A stretch of DNA of 64,000 nt from Epichloe hybrida (taxonomy: Eukaryota; Ascomycota; Sordariomycetes; Hypocreales; Clavicipitaceae), in the NCBI GenBank assembly GCA_019022495.1, contig JAFEKR010000002.1, positions 3,038,001-3,102,000 of the forward strand, given 5' to 3'. The stretch's first letter is position 1. Each line of letters starts with the position of its first letter. The notes beneath the pieces are model-generated. The model saw only the letters and a list, made by a program, of their open reading frames with translations. It was not told where the DNA came from and made no database searches. Shown here one piece after another: positions 33,970-48,395 of this stretch. The position numbers and the translations under genes were made by a program.

Positions 33970-34201
33970 TATTAGTTACACCAAGGGATTGGTATGCACT
34001 AGTGCAACGTAGGGTCAAGTTTAATAATATAATAAGGTCTAAGAATCAAAGCTATTTACAGCGTTATGTAGCTACTAGGAAAAGGGGGACGCGAGTTATA
34101 TATGTGCCTCGCGTACGGGTGCAGCTAATCATAATACGGCGTCGCCGCATATGCTTCACTTTCCTAGTGGTTAACCTAATATTAACCTAGTTATTATAAC
34201 A
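33970..34201 (-). repeat. Copia D 3' LTR (232 bp)
   Basis: It starts TATTAGTTACACC on the plus strand and ends TTATAACA. It keeps the CpG-rich centre GCGTCGCCGCAT. It pairs with 46801-47032. Confidence 0.9.
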
Positions 34202-37200
34202 CTAGTAACTTCTCTTTTTAGGAAGAAAGTAAGGTAGGATGAATCTAGTACTAAAAGAGGGAATTAGTAGGTATATTAATAAAATAGGTCTATATAAGGA
34301 TAAGTGGGTCCGATGTTAAATTTGGACTCCCTATTAGTTAATAATGCAATGTAAAGAAAATTGCTTAATCCGCGAATTAGAAAGTGGGCTTAATTAGGAG
34401 CTTCCAAAAGCTCGAAAAACGCAATAAAAATTAGGATTGTTTGAAATAAACATAAGTGAATACAGGGAAATAAGATAAGGGCTTCTTATTAGCTTAGGCA
34501 TGGTCAGATCGGGTTCTTATCGATCTTATCTGGTCTCTAGTCTCTTCACCTAGCCTTTAACTTAAATTATAGCTTTATTCAAGTTAATAAAGGTCTTAAG
34601 GCTCTTATTTGGAGATATCTTTATTATCGCATTAGCAAGGTTATTATTACTATTAATCTATCGTACTTCGTAGATCTCTCGTCGCTTATACAATTGCTAA
34701 AGTGCTATAATATTAATTATAAGGCGTTTCTCCTTCGTAGAACCTAGCTTTATAAGACACTTATATAACAAAAAAGAGTCTATATAAATAATCATAGGGA
34801 TACGGTTAATCTTTAATTAGTCTGTGATTATATTAAGGGTTGTAGTAATTACATAGGCTATATTAGCACTTTATACTATTAAGTATAGTTTAGAAGCAAG
34901 GGCGCTACAGGTCACACACTTACTCTTTATTAAGCTATACGTAATAATATTGCCTTTTAAGGTAAATATGTTATCTTTCGCCTCTTCATTACTAATTATA
35001 ATTACATATCCTATCTAGGAACTTAGATCTTTATTATTAGCAAGGGATCTATTTATAAACACAAATAACTTCGCATTCTTAAGGTCTAGGGGGATGTAGT
35101 ATAAGCCTTAGTCTTAATGTCAGATCTGCTAGTCAAGTCGCTTGTTCAATCAAGTTATATTATTAGGAGTTGGATCTTAATGTTATACTACGATTAACAG
35201 GTTATAAAGGGCTTCGGGTTAATAAATAGTTATAATATAACTTCCTCGTGCTTGTTATTCAACGTAATCTTGTTTTATAGTTAGCGATTACAAATTAATC
35301 TACCTAATCTTCTTACTCTAGCCTTTTTAACGAAGTTCTATTAAGTTATTAGCGTTCTAGGTAAGGATATAACCATTAAAGATAAGGGGATTCTTAGCTA
35401 ATAGCTTCTGCTTTAGCTTTACTAAGAAATTCGCCTTCTGCAGTTCCTTCTCTTTAAGGTCGTAGAAATCCTAGTCACTAAGGCCTAGCGTATTATTAGT
35501 CTATATACTAACTACTCTAAAGAGGTTATTATTATTCTCTTTTGTAATTAGCAAGCATAGGTTATAGGATAAAGTCATTATCTTAAGCATCTCTTTGTGA
35601 TAACAAAAGTAGGTTACAAACTAGTAGGTTCTAGCTTTTATGATTCTATATAAAGGCTTAATAACTTCTATAATAGTTCCTTCAGGGAACAGATATGCTA
35701 TCTACTTAGGTAATATAGCAATGATTAATCTTATAAGCTATGTTTTTGATTACACGTAAGCTTATATAATATCTCGAATCCATAGTATAATTCCTCTGGA
35801 TCTAAGCGATAGTGTAATCGCAACAATTAATCATTAGCTTAATCTTTGGATTATTAGGGATTAGGTTAGGATGAATTCCTTCCCTTTATTATTCGTCCCT
35901 TAAATCACAAGCTATGACTTTTCATACGGCGTAGCTATTCCTTTGCCTTTGATTTCTCTTACTATATAAGATTTAAAGAGTCTCTTATTACTATGCTTAG
36001 CAGGATCGAACAGCGTGAATCTAAACATATCACAGGCTTGCAAAGCATTAATCTTAATCTAATCTAATAGCTTAAAGGGCTTGCCTAGGGTTATAATCTT
36101 TCCTTCTTAACGTAACTAAAGGGCTAGATCCTAATTAGCTCCTTCCTTTACTATAATAAATACTACACTTAACTCGCTGTTAGCTATAAGTTCCTTTATT
36201 AATACTTCCTCTTAGTCTTTATTTACTAAGTATATAGTTACTATATATTTAGTTCCTATAAGGTTAAATTAAACTATAAGCTTCTTTTATAGTCTTCTAC
36301 GCTTTCTCTAAGGCTATAGTAGTTCCTTATTTATTTCTAAAGCTTTAGGGATAATCTCTTTAATTATTAGGGTCTTATTTATATCTATAGCTTAGTCTTT
36401 ACCTCTAGGTGTTAACTCGTAAAGTTCTTTAGTATAGTATAGGTTATAATAGTATAGTTTAATAACTATTAATTAGAATCTTATTAGTCTATAGGGCATT
36501 TAAAGGGTATAGGTTTCTCTATTAGTAGTAAGAAGCTTATAAGGGCTATGCTATTTATCTTTCTCTCTCTATACACATATATCTAACTATAACAGAAGTT
36601 AGTGCGTTAGTAGCATATCTAGGCTATTTTAGGTTCTTAGAGCATTATAAACTTATTACTTTGCCAGGAGTCATCGGACCTTATTAGTGGCTTTACGAAT
36701 TACTTTAGCTTATTAAATAACAAATATACTTAGTAGTAACTCGTTAGTTATCCGTGGATATACACTAAAGATAAGAATCATAGGAATAAGACCATTAGGG
36801 CTTGCTAAATTATTCACAGCTTTCATAGCCATCTAAAGTTATTACTTAAGTATAAGATCTTAACCTATAGAGTCTATAATGATTATATAGGCTCGCCATA
36901 ATAGTCTGTAATAGTATTTAACTTTTCTAATACTATTATAGGCCTTAACTAGAACTTCATTAATCTTAATTAATAGCAATCATACATAATACTTAAATTC
37001 TACTAATATAAAGTTCTTTCTAGCATTATAGATAATCTATTCTAGAGGACTAAGGTAGGTGTTAATCTAGCATTCACATAAGGCATTCTAAATATCACAT
37101 ACCTTCTACTTATTTAAATTAAGGAATTAGGCTACTTAAAACAAGGTTATAGAATCAATAATATAAAGAATAGGTTATCTATTAATTTAAACAATATTAA

Positions 37201-39156
37201 CTATAATCTCGTAGTTAAACTCATAGTTATCTTTAATTATAAACTTAAATCTACCTAGGGCCTTTCTATTCATTTAGCAATAGTAGCAAATTTCAGTTAA
37301 TCATTTAATAGCCTTTGCTTCAATATCATGTCTAGCTTAGTTTAGTATCTTTATAAGCTATTTAACTAATAGGTAACCAAATCATTAATATAGTTAACGG
37401 AGTTCTATTTCTAATAGGTGGAAAGCTACCGTTTCTCTAGCTTCTAGAGTCCACCAAAGATATCCCCATTTCCTAATAACAAGGACTATCTTATTATCTT
37501 AGATTAATACATTCGCAAGGTTATCTACCTTAACGCGTAACCTATCCATATTATCTAAGGAGAATAAGAAAGGCATATGTGTGTTAATTATATAGAAAGG
37601 GATATCGCCTAGCTCCATTAGTACGTTAACTACTCCTTTTATAATCACGCTCCTAGCACTAAATGCAATCATCTTTTCCGGAGTTAGTTTGATCTTTAGT
37701 AATAGTATTAATCTTAGTAAAGCTTATACTTATCTAATTCTAGCTATTAAGACACCTAAGGCTCCTATATTAGGTATTATCCCTTAGAAAACTTCTTTAA
37801 AGTAATATTCCTCTGAAATATAAGAGGTTTTTATATTATTAAAGGGATTATGCTTAAGGTATACGTGCTTAAATAATTCATCTCTTAGGATATTAATAAC
37901 GTTACTATTAACTAGTTGAAATCCTAATATAAAGAATTATGTAATACTTAGCTAGTTAAACTTTAATATAAAAGTCTCTTCTACATTATCATCCTTGTCT
38001 TTATTATTATTAGACTTAACGAAGGTTTTAGCTAATTCCCACGCTCTATTAGCAAGGTTATTAGCTTCTTTAGATGCTTAGCCTTCGTAGGCTATAAGGA
38101 ATGCCTAATACTTTTTCTCTATTAGTAGCGATTAGTATCTCTTATTCTTCTACTAGCGCTCTTTTACCTCTTTCTAGTCTTTTTCTAGATAGTTTATTAA
38201 CTAGCATCCATTCTTATTACAAACGTGGCATTTACCATAGTTACAGCCTTAGTTACAGTAACCATAGCCTCTACCTTAACCTTATTAATTATATAGTTAG
38301 TTATAATAGCAGTCTATAAACATCACCTCTAATTCGTTAGCATTATTAGTACTAATAGTGCTTTAATTAAATTAGGCAGCTGATTTATTAGCTTTAGTAA
38401 TAGAGATTAATTTACGGAGGTCTCTAGCAAGTCCTTTAAAGCTAGGTGAATAATTATATTCAGCTTACTTACACTCTAAAACACTAGAAATTACGCTTAG
38501 GGTCTAATAATAGAGTTTTATATTAACTATTAACAGGGGAAAGAGTCCTCTATAAACACGTTTAAGGGTTATAAGTAAAATCTCAAGATAATCTAGTTTA
38601 GATTTATCTAGATTAGTAGCAATAATATTCCTAAGCGTTATACCATTCTATTCTTAGCAATAGAACTATTAGTTACTTTCTGTTTTAAATCGTTAACAAA
38701 TATTATTAACTATTTATTCGTATATAAAGCCTTTATTTACTAGATAATCAAGGTAATACTGCTTAGCATCACCTAAAAGCATAATAGGAAAGGCCTTATA
38801 TATATATTCCCACGGGAAATTTAGTCTATCGCATTTATTCTAGAATAAGTTAACTTTTAGCGTAAGGAAGTTATACATCTTCCTACTATAATAGTTATTA
38901 TCCTTATAGCTCTTCGTAAGTTCTAAGATCTTTCTCACGATTTAATCTTCAGATAGGATTATCACTATTTACACAGCTAGGGTCATCTGTTAAATCAGTT
39001 ATTCCAGGATAATCAGCGGAATTGTCGGATTTATTAGGGGTTTAGGTGTGTTTCTTCCTAGAGGTAGTTATATAGCTAGAGGGTTATTTAAAGCGGGATT
39101 ATAAGGGTTATTAATTAGGGGGTTATATATAGGAGGATTATATACTAAAGGGTAAT

Positions 39157-39413
39157 TATTGATTCCTTCGGATCTTCATCGGTTCAATCGTGGCCAAAGA
39201 CTGGACTAATTGTGGGTCCGGCGCGATGCACGCGATATGATTGGCTGCATCAATTCGCCACCCCCTTTTGTGCCCTACATACGGATTTCGCTCACTTTTC
39301 TAGTATCTAGACTTTCCCTCTCTTCTCCCTCTTTCCTAGCTAGAAAACTATCTATTATTGACTTCAAATTATACAGGATTTATTACCTACGCAGGACCTT
39401 GGTGCATCTAACA
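39157..39413 (+). repeat. Copia C 5' LTR (257 bp)
   Basis: It starts TATTGATTCCTTCGG (RIP form of TGTT...) and ends GGTGCATCTAACA. It is much less mutated than the interior. Confidence 0.92.
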
Positions 39414-42400
39414 CTAATTAGTGGTTGACTTCACAACCATAGATAAGCTAGGTATTATAAGAAGAGATATTTCTATAAATACTACTACCACTACCCCTTG
39501 TTATACTATAACGGTTATTGCGGTAAAGAGGCATAACTATATAAGTATACTAAAGGAAGAGACTAGAATCCTAGTTACAGGCTTATTAGGCTTCTAAGGA
39601 ATTAATTTATTAACCCTTAGGCTTAGGGATATAACTTTGTTATATCTATCTAGGATATTATTATTAATTGTTAATTTTATTGTCTATCACAAGAAAACTA
39701 ACCAAATAACCGAATCTATCGCCACAAGGCATTTATTTCGAACCTAACGTTAAATAACCTTAGCTAAGCTAGCTAACACATCTATAACTTCTCTATAAAT
39801 ACTCCCTTCTTCTAACAGACCTTTAATCTCTCCCTATAAGCATTTACTACTTGTTTTTGCCCCCTTTATTATTAGTGCTATTTGCCCTATGCTTATTAGT
39901 AAGAGAGAGAGATTACCTCCTTCCCTCCTTTTCACGAAAAACAGGAAGTAGTAATTCCTATTATTCCCTTATTACTTTTCCTATTATTTTCTAGTTACTT
40001 TTAGAACTTCTATTGCTTTCTTTATCTTTAGTAATTTATTCTTATTACTTTATTCTTATTACTACTTTTACTACTCCTACTACTTTTTCTTCTGTTTTTC
40101 CTGTTTTTGTAATCTTCTAATTTCATTAGAGTAACAACGCTCCTAAAATACGAAAGAAGAACCTTGTAATAGTAATAGGCAAACATAGGAGCTTAATTAG
40201 TAGCAAAAACAATAAATTAGTAATATTCCTTTTATAGTTAAAAATAGTAGAGGAATCTGGACCTTCCACAAGAGGAAGGGCTACTAGTGATAGCAAGGCT
40301 CTAATTATTACTCCTAAGAGACCTTAAAGGCATAAATTACCCCTATGCCTTTAATAGCTTACTTACGAATTCTTATATAACTAGAAAGAATCTATTAAGC
40401 TAGATCTAGAGACTGCTACGTAGCTTAAGCTTAATAACTAAATCACAAGATTTATTAACCTTAGTGAGTATTAAGGTTAGAGAGATAATAACCTATAGGA
40501 ATCATTCTAAGAAGACTTTAAAGGCTAGTCTAAAGACACCTTTAAAAGGGTATCTAAGGATATTATCAGAGAATTACATAATTCTTTACGAGATCATAGC
40601 GTCCTTATTAGGCAAGGCCTAGGATATTTAATCCTAGTATTACTTAAGGAAGTGCTTTATTAAACCTTAATGCCCCTTTAGTTATAGGAAAGATTATAAG
40701 AAAGACTATAATCTTCTAAACCCCTAGAACCTTAATATTAATAGCCCTAACAACCTACCCTAGAAATTAACCTTCCCTAACCCTAGAGATTACTTAAACC
40801 CTCATAAGAACCCCTATAATAATCCCTATTATATTAATAGCTCTATCTAGACAATTATTATTAAGAACAACTAGTGGACTATTATTCATAACAAATTATG
40901 CCTTTATAGTAATTCCCCTCTAAAGATTAGATCACAAAGAAGATCTTAGAGCTTATAAAGATATATAAGAATAGTAACCGCTATAGTGGAAAGCTATATA
41001 ACTTCTTAACGCTAAAGATCACGCTCTTTAAAAATAAGTATAATAGAATTAACCTTCCTTAAACGTATTATTAGAAGGCTTTCCTTATTATATTAATAGG
41101 TAATGCTAAGTAATACTACCTTAATTACCTCTTTAGGAATAACTATTCCTATAAAGAGATAATTACTTACATCTATTAACGCTTTAAGATAGAAAGTAAC
41201 TAGCAATTCTATTACTATAAATAAAGTAGTATAACGCTAAAGAGCATAATTAAGAGAAACCCTAACAAAAGCAAGCTTAAGTACCTTAAGATTATATTAT
41301 TAACCCTTAAGAAAATCTATAGAGGCCTATACCCTACTAAGATAGTAAATACTAAACTCTATAAGCAAGCCTTAAATACTATAGCTAGTGTGCCCAAATG
41401 TCAGATAGTAAAATATATACACTTTATAGGCTTTAAAAGTCTTACTAGAGACCTTCGTAAGGTAATTACTATTATAGAATTAAATAAGAAGTCCTCCTAA
41501 TACCTTTAGTACTAATAAGGAGACCCTCTAGAGGCTATATTTACTAATTATTAGTATAGATAGTAATTATCCCCCTACGGCAAAGGAAGTTATTATAGAC
41601 TGAGCCCTAGGCTAAGCACTAAGCACTACTTTATATATGGTAAGAGCAGCTACTAGTTCTCTAATCACTTTGCTAAAGAATATTAAAAGGAAAAGGACCG
41701 CTAGTAAGCTAGCAAAACATATTATATACCCCCTTTAGAGAAGAGATTCTAGGTATTCCTTACCTCCTATAAAGGGCAGAATAATAATAAGCCTAATAAA
41801 GGCTTAGGTAAGAATTAGGAAGCATATCTTATAGCTTATACGGAAGCTAAAGATAATAATAATAATATTAAGGAGCTACTATTAATAGCATATCTAAGCA
41901 TTATATAATTCTTCTATTTAGGACCATAGACTGACTATAACGCTGCTAATGTTAATGTCCTAGCAACCTTATATAATTAAGCTTTTTAACACGCATTCCT
42001 TAAATAAGAGCTCTACGAGCCACAAGAGTGCAATAAAGGCTTGATTTGCTATGTCTCTAAAGAACACTATTCCAAAGAGGTCTTCAGAGGGATTATACCT
42101 AACACTAGCGCCGTAGGAAAGTTAACTATAGGAGAGGCATAAGTAAAGGCTCTATTAAGATTAATGCCTTTATTAAAGGTAACCCCCTATAAACCCTAAA
42201 TTATTATATTTAGCGCTAGATTAGTAGTTATAAAAGGAATCCTTTATATACCCACGGAACTTAGAGAGCTTAAATTCTACGTCCTTAATATAGCTACCCC
42301 CTTCCTTTTCTTAATTACTAATATAAATAAGATATAAGTTAAGATTAATAACCTCGCTAACATACTTATCTAAGGCAATAAAACTGTACTTATTATGTAA

Positions 42401-45400
42401 TAATAGGGACACCCTTAGTAGTTACTAGAAGCAAGAGAAATAGTTACCTTCTACCTTTTAGAAGGAGATATCTATTAATTATATTATTAACTTGGTTACC
42501 CTTCCGTTTAATAACTTACAAAGATCCTTTACTAAGCTAGTTACGAAGTTAAACGCTAGGTAATTAAGGAATTAACTAAAGTTTGCTACTATTACTAGAT
42601 ATATAGAAAGGCCCCTAGTTAATTCAAATTCACAATCAAAGATAACCACGAATTTAACTACAAGATTATTGTTAATATCATGCAAATCAATAGCTAACTA
42701 GTGCTTCACATTATTAATTTAGCAACCTTATTCTAGGTAGCCTAGTTCCTTAATCTAAAGAAGCAGAAGGCTTAAGATATCTAGGATATAATCCGCAAAT
42801 GTTAGATTAATACTTATCTTAGACCTCTAGATTGGATTATCTATAATGCTAGCAACAACTTTGCTTCTGCTAAATTCAGGTATTATGCTTGATTAATATT
42901 AATTAAAACCAGTGAGATGCTAATTAAAGCTTATAATAGCATTAGAAAAGTTAAGAGATACTACGGACCTCTACGCTAAGCCTATAATATTATTATAGAC
43001 TTAATTAGAATGGAGCTTGTGCTAGAGTAATACCTCTAAATAGCTATTAAGGCTATTAATAACTCTATAGGCCTAAATAGTATTATTTTAACTATGCTAG
43101 TCTTTAGAGGCTACCTATGGATAATAGATAAGTTGCTGCTAAGCGTCTCTATTATTTAATATGCTAAGGTAATTCATAAGGTAATAGACAAAGTCTAACG
43201 TCTTCTAGCTTTATGGCAGGTCTATAATACCCTTAGAGCCTAGAATGGCCCTAATATAGCACCTATATATTAGCTACCCTTATAAGCTAATATATATATG
43301 TGAAGAGAGAAAGGTAGCTAGCATAGCCTATATAAGCTGCTTGCCACTAATAGAGAGACCTATACTATTAATATACCCTATAGCCTAGTAAAGTTTCGCT
43401 TTATAGTAGTAAAGCCCTATTATAAAGACCTATGTATTACAAAGGGACTAGAGCAGTAGGAGATAAAGCCCTATAACACACTAGAGCAGCAGGAGATAAA
43501 GCCTAGTAATATAGAGGAAGAAGTAACTATATAACTAACTACTACTAATAAAAGAGATTCTCTAATAGAAGATAGCAAAGAGCTATAGACACTAGCTAAG
43601 AGAAAGCAAGGGAGACTAAGAAAGGCCCTTATAGTATAATTTATAAGTATAGGAGAGTCTAATAAAGAGGCTTATAAAGCCTAAAAGGCCCTAAGGGGAA
43701 GCTATTAAGTTAAAGACTTATTACTATGCCCTAAAGGAATAAAAGTAAGGAAAAGAAAACCTTATAGCCCTAAGAAGGACATTAGCCTAGTTTAGCTCTA
43801 TATACTTATAAATAAAGATTAAGAGAAGGCCTTTATTTAAGAGGTTATAACTAGAGGGATACTAAGTATAGCATTTCTTATAGTAAAGGAAGAGGCTAAT
43901 TAGAACCTCGCTCTTTAGCTCCGCTAAGAAGGAAGGATTATAACCCTAGGAAAACCCTTTAAGCAGTCTAATTAAGCTAAGATTAATGCTTTGTAAGCTC
44001 GTAATATGTTTAAATTCGTTAAGTTTAACCTAGCGAAGCATAGAGGTCATAGAATCTTCGATTCTTATATAGTTAGAGAGATTAAAGGCAAAGGAATGGA
44101 CTTGCCGTATAAGAAATCTTGTCTTATTATATAAGGCTATAATAACAAAGGAAAGGAATTTATCCTAACGTAATTACTAACAATTTAATAAGCAAGCTAA
44201 TGACTGATCGTAGCTATTGCTCTGTTATTAAGAAGAAGAGGCATTTACCTTTAGATTCGCAATATTACACAAGCCTACACTTAATTGCACACGGTGCTAA
44301 TAAGGCTAATTATTATAAGATTACTAAAGTAAATTACATATCTCTTTCCAGAAGGGACTGTAATTAAATTAATTAGACCTCTTTATAGGATTATAGAGGC
44401 TGGAACCCACTAGTAGGCAATGTACTTCCGTTACCATAGGGATAACCTTAATATAACAACCTTAACCTACAATCCCTGCTTGTTAATCATAGCCCCGAAT
44501 AATAAGAATCTCTTTAGCATTATTAGAATGTAAACCAATAATATATTAGGCCTAAGCAACGATAACTTCTTCTAAAAAGAAGAGAAAAAGCTCTAGAAGG
44601 CTAATTTTATAGCTAAAGAAAAGTAATAATTAACCACTAAGAACCCCCTTATCTTTAATAGCTATATCTTAACCTAAAACACTAATAATTTACTAATCTT
44701 AACCTAGAAAGGTTAGAGTTAGAAGATTAAGGAAGTTAATCCTTAATCCTTAATAGTAAAGCAAGATTACATAGAGCAATAAGCGCAAGGAAGCTATATC
44801 ATAACTATATGTTAACCGGAGGCTTTATATAACTTATTAATTATAGCTTAACACTAAGAACCCTCTAGGGAAAATATTACATGCCTTAATAAACGCCTTA
44901 AATAGTAAATTAATAATTAATAATGTAAACTATAATATATTCCTTTAGTTCTTAAAGAGGCGAAGCTCTTTGTGTTTATAAATAGATCGCTTACTAATAA
45001 TAAGGATTTGAGCTCATAGATTAGATACGTGATTATGATTAGCAACGAGATAATGTAAGACAATAATACCTTTATTATAAAAGGTAATATTATTATATAT
45101 AGCTTAATAAAGAGTAAGAGAGTTACTTATAGCGCGCTTGCCTCTAAGTTATATAGTATGGTTTAAGGCGTAGATATTGCCTACGCGATTTCTATAACTC
45201 TATATTAGATCACGGATTAATTAAAGATACCTCGAATTCCTATAATTCTCTATACTAATTCTTTTTCGCTATATAAATATCTTATAAAGCTAGGAACCAC
45301 AAAGGAGAAAAGACTAATAATTAATATTATAGCCCTTTATTAATCATACAAAAGGCATGAGATCTACGAAGTTAGATGGATTAATAGTAATAATAATCCG

Positions 45401-45683
45401 GTAAATATAATAACAAAAGTATTACTAAATTCATCACTTTCCTCTTTAATTAATTTGAACGAATTAACGATTTATGTTAAAGGATAGGTAAAGAGACCTG
45501 CAATATTAGGAAACAGAAGCTTAGGCAAGGAATAATAGATTAATTTAATTAACCGATGCTACGATAGCTAATTAGAGCAGCGGATTCCTATTAAGGGATT
45601 TACTAGTGTATACTTTCCTTTAATCTAATTTTTTATTACGTTTTTGAGCTCTTTGGCCACGAAGGAAAAAGAGAGATTACTAG

Positions 45684-45940
45684 TGTTAATTCCTTTAGAT
45701 CTTTATTAGTTTAATCGTGGCCAAAGACCGGACTAATTGTGGGTCCGGCGCGATGCACGCAATATGATTGGCTACATTAATTCACCACCCCCTTTTGTGC
45801 CTTACATACGGATTTCGCCCACTTTTCTAGCATCTAGACTTTCCCTCTCTTCTCCCTCTTTCCTAGCTAGAAAACTATCTATCATTGACTTCAAATTATA
45901 CGGGATTTATTACCTGCGCAGGACCTTGGTGCATCCAACA
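45684..45940 (+). repeat. Copia C 3' LTR (257 bp)
   Basis: It starts TGTTAATTCCTTTAG and ends GGTGCATCCAACA. A purine tract (GGAAAAAGAGAGA) precedes it. Confidence 0.92.
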
Positions 45941-46800
45941 GTAATAGATAGGGGTAGTATAAATTAAAGGGCTTGTAATTAGAGGGCTTTTAAGGGTAGG
46001 ATTATTTAAAGAGAGAAATTTGCCTATAGTGATTTGCTTCGTGATTTCGTTTTTAGGCTACTATAACATTATTTCTTCTTTAAGGACTTAAATCAATAAT
46101 TCAATAATCTTACTGCTTTAATTTCGAATAATATAGACGCTATTCTTATGTAAGCAGTCTTGTAATTCGCCTACCAAAGGTTATAAAGCTTAATTAAGTG
46201 TTTCTTTTGTCTAGCTATTAAGGTTATCACAGAAGATCTCCTAAAGGGCAAGATCTTTATATTAACCACTCTTATAGATATTAATTATCTAAGTAAGATA
46301 GTTATTAAGCTTCTATTCCTTAGTAGTCTAAGGATCTAGTTCTCTTAAGCTCTCCTAATTAGTAGTAATAACTAAGGTATGTTTTTAAAGTTATAGAGGT
46401 AGGCTTACTTTATTAGGTCTTAACTAGGTAAGCTGCTTTCCTTTAGTAGTCTAAGATAAAGCTTATTTATTACTTAGGGGTACTATTATTAATAGTCTTT
46501 AGCTAGTAAGGCTAAGGGATTTTTAACTAGTAAGGTTAAGGGGTTTTTAATCTCTAGTTTAAGAAGTTATATATAGCTATAAACTCTTAGTTAGTTAATT
46601 AGTTTTCTTGTGATAAATAATAGGATTAATTCTTCTATTAATAGTTAGAGACTTACTAATAGAAAAAGTCAAATCCCTAGGAAGCCTAATATCTAGTATC
46701 TAGAGTCTATCTTCCTTTAGCACACTTCCTTAGGTAGCTAAAGGAAGGCCTCTTCTTAAGTAATTCCTAGCTTATCTATGGTTTTTCAACTACTAATTAG

Positions 46801-47032
46801 TGTTAGTTACACTAAGGGATTAGTATGCACTAGTGTAACGTAAGGTTAGGTTTAATAATATAATAAGGTCTAAGGATCGAAGCTATCTATAGCGTTATGT
46901 AGCTACTAGGAAAAGGGGGACGCAAGTCACGTGTATACCTCGCGTACGGGTGCAGCTAATCACAATACGGCGTCGCCGCACGTGCTCCACTTTCCTAGTG
47001 GTCAACCCAATGTTGACCCGGTTGTCGCAACA
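46801..47032 (-). repeat. Copia D 5' LTR (232 bp)
   Basis: It starts TGTTAGTTACACTAAGGG and ends TTGTCGCAACA on the plus strand. Its right third (GGTCAACCCAATGTTGACCCGG) is nearly free of RIP and contains a short GGTCAAC/GTTGACC inverted repeat. Confidence 0.9.
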
Positions 47033-47258
47033 AAAATCTTTAGTAATAATATAATAAGTAATAAAGGTAGAGTTATAGTAACTAATAATATAATAATATT
47101 TTAGGAAAGTTTATTATAATATAAGAAGTTATAAGTAAATTTATACTTAAGTACTAGCTATTATTTATCATTATTTAAGTATTACTATTACTTAGTAAAT
47201 AGCTATATATAAGCTAGGAAAAGCAATTTAAAAGCTTAGCTAAAAATAAAAAAGTAAT

Positions 47259-47454
47259 TATAAGGCCTTACTTATAATACTTATATACTAGTATACTAGT
47301 ATACTACTATACTTTAAGGCTAGGTTTATAAAATACTAGTAAGCTAATAGCTATAAGCTAGTAACTTAATATACTATACACTTAGACTTAGTAAGCTTTA
47401 GTTAATGTATAAGCGCCCCTATACCTCTTGCCTGGCTATCCCTTTGTTCTTACA
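47259..47454 (+). repeat. Gypsy copy 4 3' LTR
   Basis: It aligns with the LTR at 14810-15011, ends TTCTTACA, and shows the most decay of the LTRs of this family. It marks the right border of the RIP block, after which the composition becomes normal by about 47.6 kb. Confidence 0.85.
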
Positions 47455-48395
47455 AAATACCTAAGTACCTTTACTATTAGTAAGGTACTAATATAGTATT
47501 AAAATATACTATATAATTATAAAGGTTATAGAAAATAACTAGCTAGGGGTAGACTCTTGTCTTAGGTAGTTAAGTAGCGGGACTATAGTGTGGTAGGGAT
47601 TAATTATGCCCTTGTGGGTGTAACACTTTCCCACCAGGCCAGGCCAGGTGACTCAACAAAGGCAAAGGGGCAAGGCCAGCACTCAGGTCAGCAAACAGAC
47701 CCAGCCGAGGCTGCCCAGCTGACCCCCCAACAAGCCACAAACCGGCCGGGGCGGGGGTTCTGCAACTAAACACATGGCTGTCAGTGGGCGATTTGCGGGG
47801 TGACGATCTTTCCGAAAGTCTGAAACATGGGTTGGCCTGGCCCCCCAGGCTTCAAATGTTGTCAAGGGCAAAAGCTGTGGTCGGTTGTTTCCTTTACATA
47901 GGTCTGCAAGCTTGGACGGCAAGGTGATCCCGCAATGGGTGCGTGCAGCAGAGTGGTATTCATTGAGGCGTCTGAGAGGGGGCGGGATTGGATGCAACTT
48001 TGCCCCCAACAAGCTCACCCACACCCATTTGACCACGGCCTCTTCTTAGTGGTTCATCTCGAACTTCTTGTCTGTCTAGTCTGGGGCTTCGCTAACCGAC
48101 CAAAAGAAAAAAGACGGGGTAACAAGATGTGAGTGAGCCGACTCAGCCGAGCGTCATCTTCCAGACTAATACGTGCCGTGGATTGTCAAATCATTCCCGG
48201 ATCCTGCGAGTAATTAGTAAGCCTTCCCTAAGTCTTCCCTAAGCCTTTCCTAGGGCTTCTTGCACAATCACCCCCTCCCCTACTTGGTTGGCCGCTTGGC
48301 GTTGTTGGCGTCAAGCCGAGCAGAGAGCGGCCGCTGGCTTCATTTCAAGCTCGAAAGAGAAGAAGCACTTCAAAACGACGAATCCAACAATGACA

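Larger units (their letters stand above)
39157..45940 (+). mobile_element. Ty1/copia element C, complete but dead (6.78 kb)
   Basis: 257-bp LTRs (39157-39413 and 45684-45940) have the target duplication GTAAT (39152-39156 and 45941-45945). It is coded on the plus strand: gag (about 40.2-42.0 kb), integrase (about 42.5-43.3 kb), reverse transcriptase (about 43.8-44.6 kb) and RNase H near 44.98-45.4 kb (KLFVFINRSLTNNKD and similar). At about 44.54 kb the active-site region reads T-N-N where the family has T-D-D. All frames carry stops. Open frames of 72-76 codons inside the LTRs are not genes. It interrupts copia D. Confidence 0.93.
33970..47032 (-). mobile_element. Ty1/copia element D, complete but dead, split by copia C
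   Basis: 232-bp LTRs (33970-34201 and 46801-47032) have the target duplication AAAAT (33965-33969 and 47033-47037). The internal parts are 34202-39156 and 45946-46800. The minus strand is coding: a gag knuckle of the CHVCNKNGC type is read on the minus strand at about 38202-38240, and pol lies to its left. The 5' LTR is the right-hand one. Copia C interrupts the gag side. All frames carry stops. Open frames of 62 codons in the left LTR and 72 codons in gag are remnants only. Confidence 0.9.
33898..47454 (+). mobile_element. Gypsy copy 4: 3' fragment split by copia D
   Basis: The pieces 33898-33969 and 47038-47454 match adjoining parts of the gypsy 3' region (about 2630-3139 of copy 1), including a 196-bp 3' LTR at 47259-47454. 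The copia D element with its AAAAT duplication separates them. The copy is heavily RIP-changed and also carries small deletions, so it is probably older than copies 1 and 2. Confidence 0.8.

Noticed and set aside
34002..34190. 62-codon frame
   Set aside because: It lies entirely in the copia D 3' LTR.
39210..45967. Two similar 72-76 codon frames (39210-39428, 45737-45967)
   Set aside because: They lie across the copia C LTRs and are less mutated only because the LTRs are.
47683..48036. 117-codon minus-strand frame
   Set aside because: No recognisable motif or splice context, and it overlaps an opposite frame; left unannotated.
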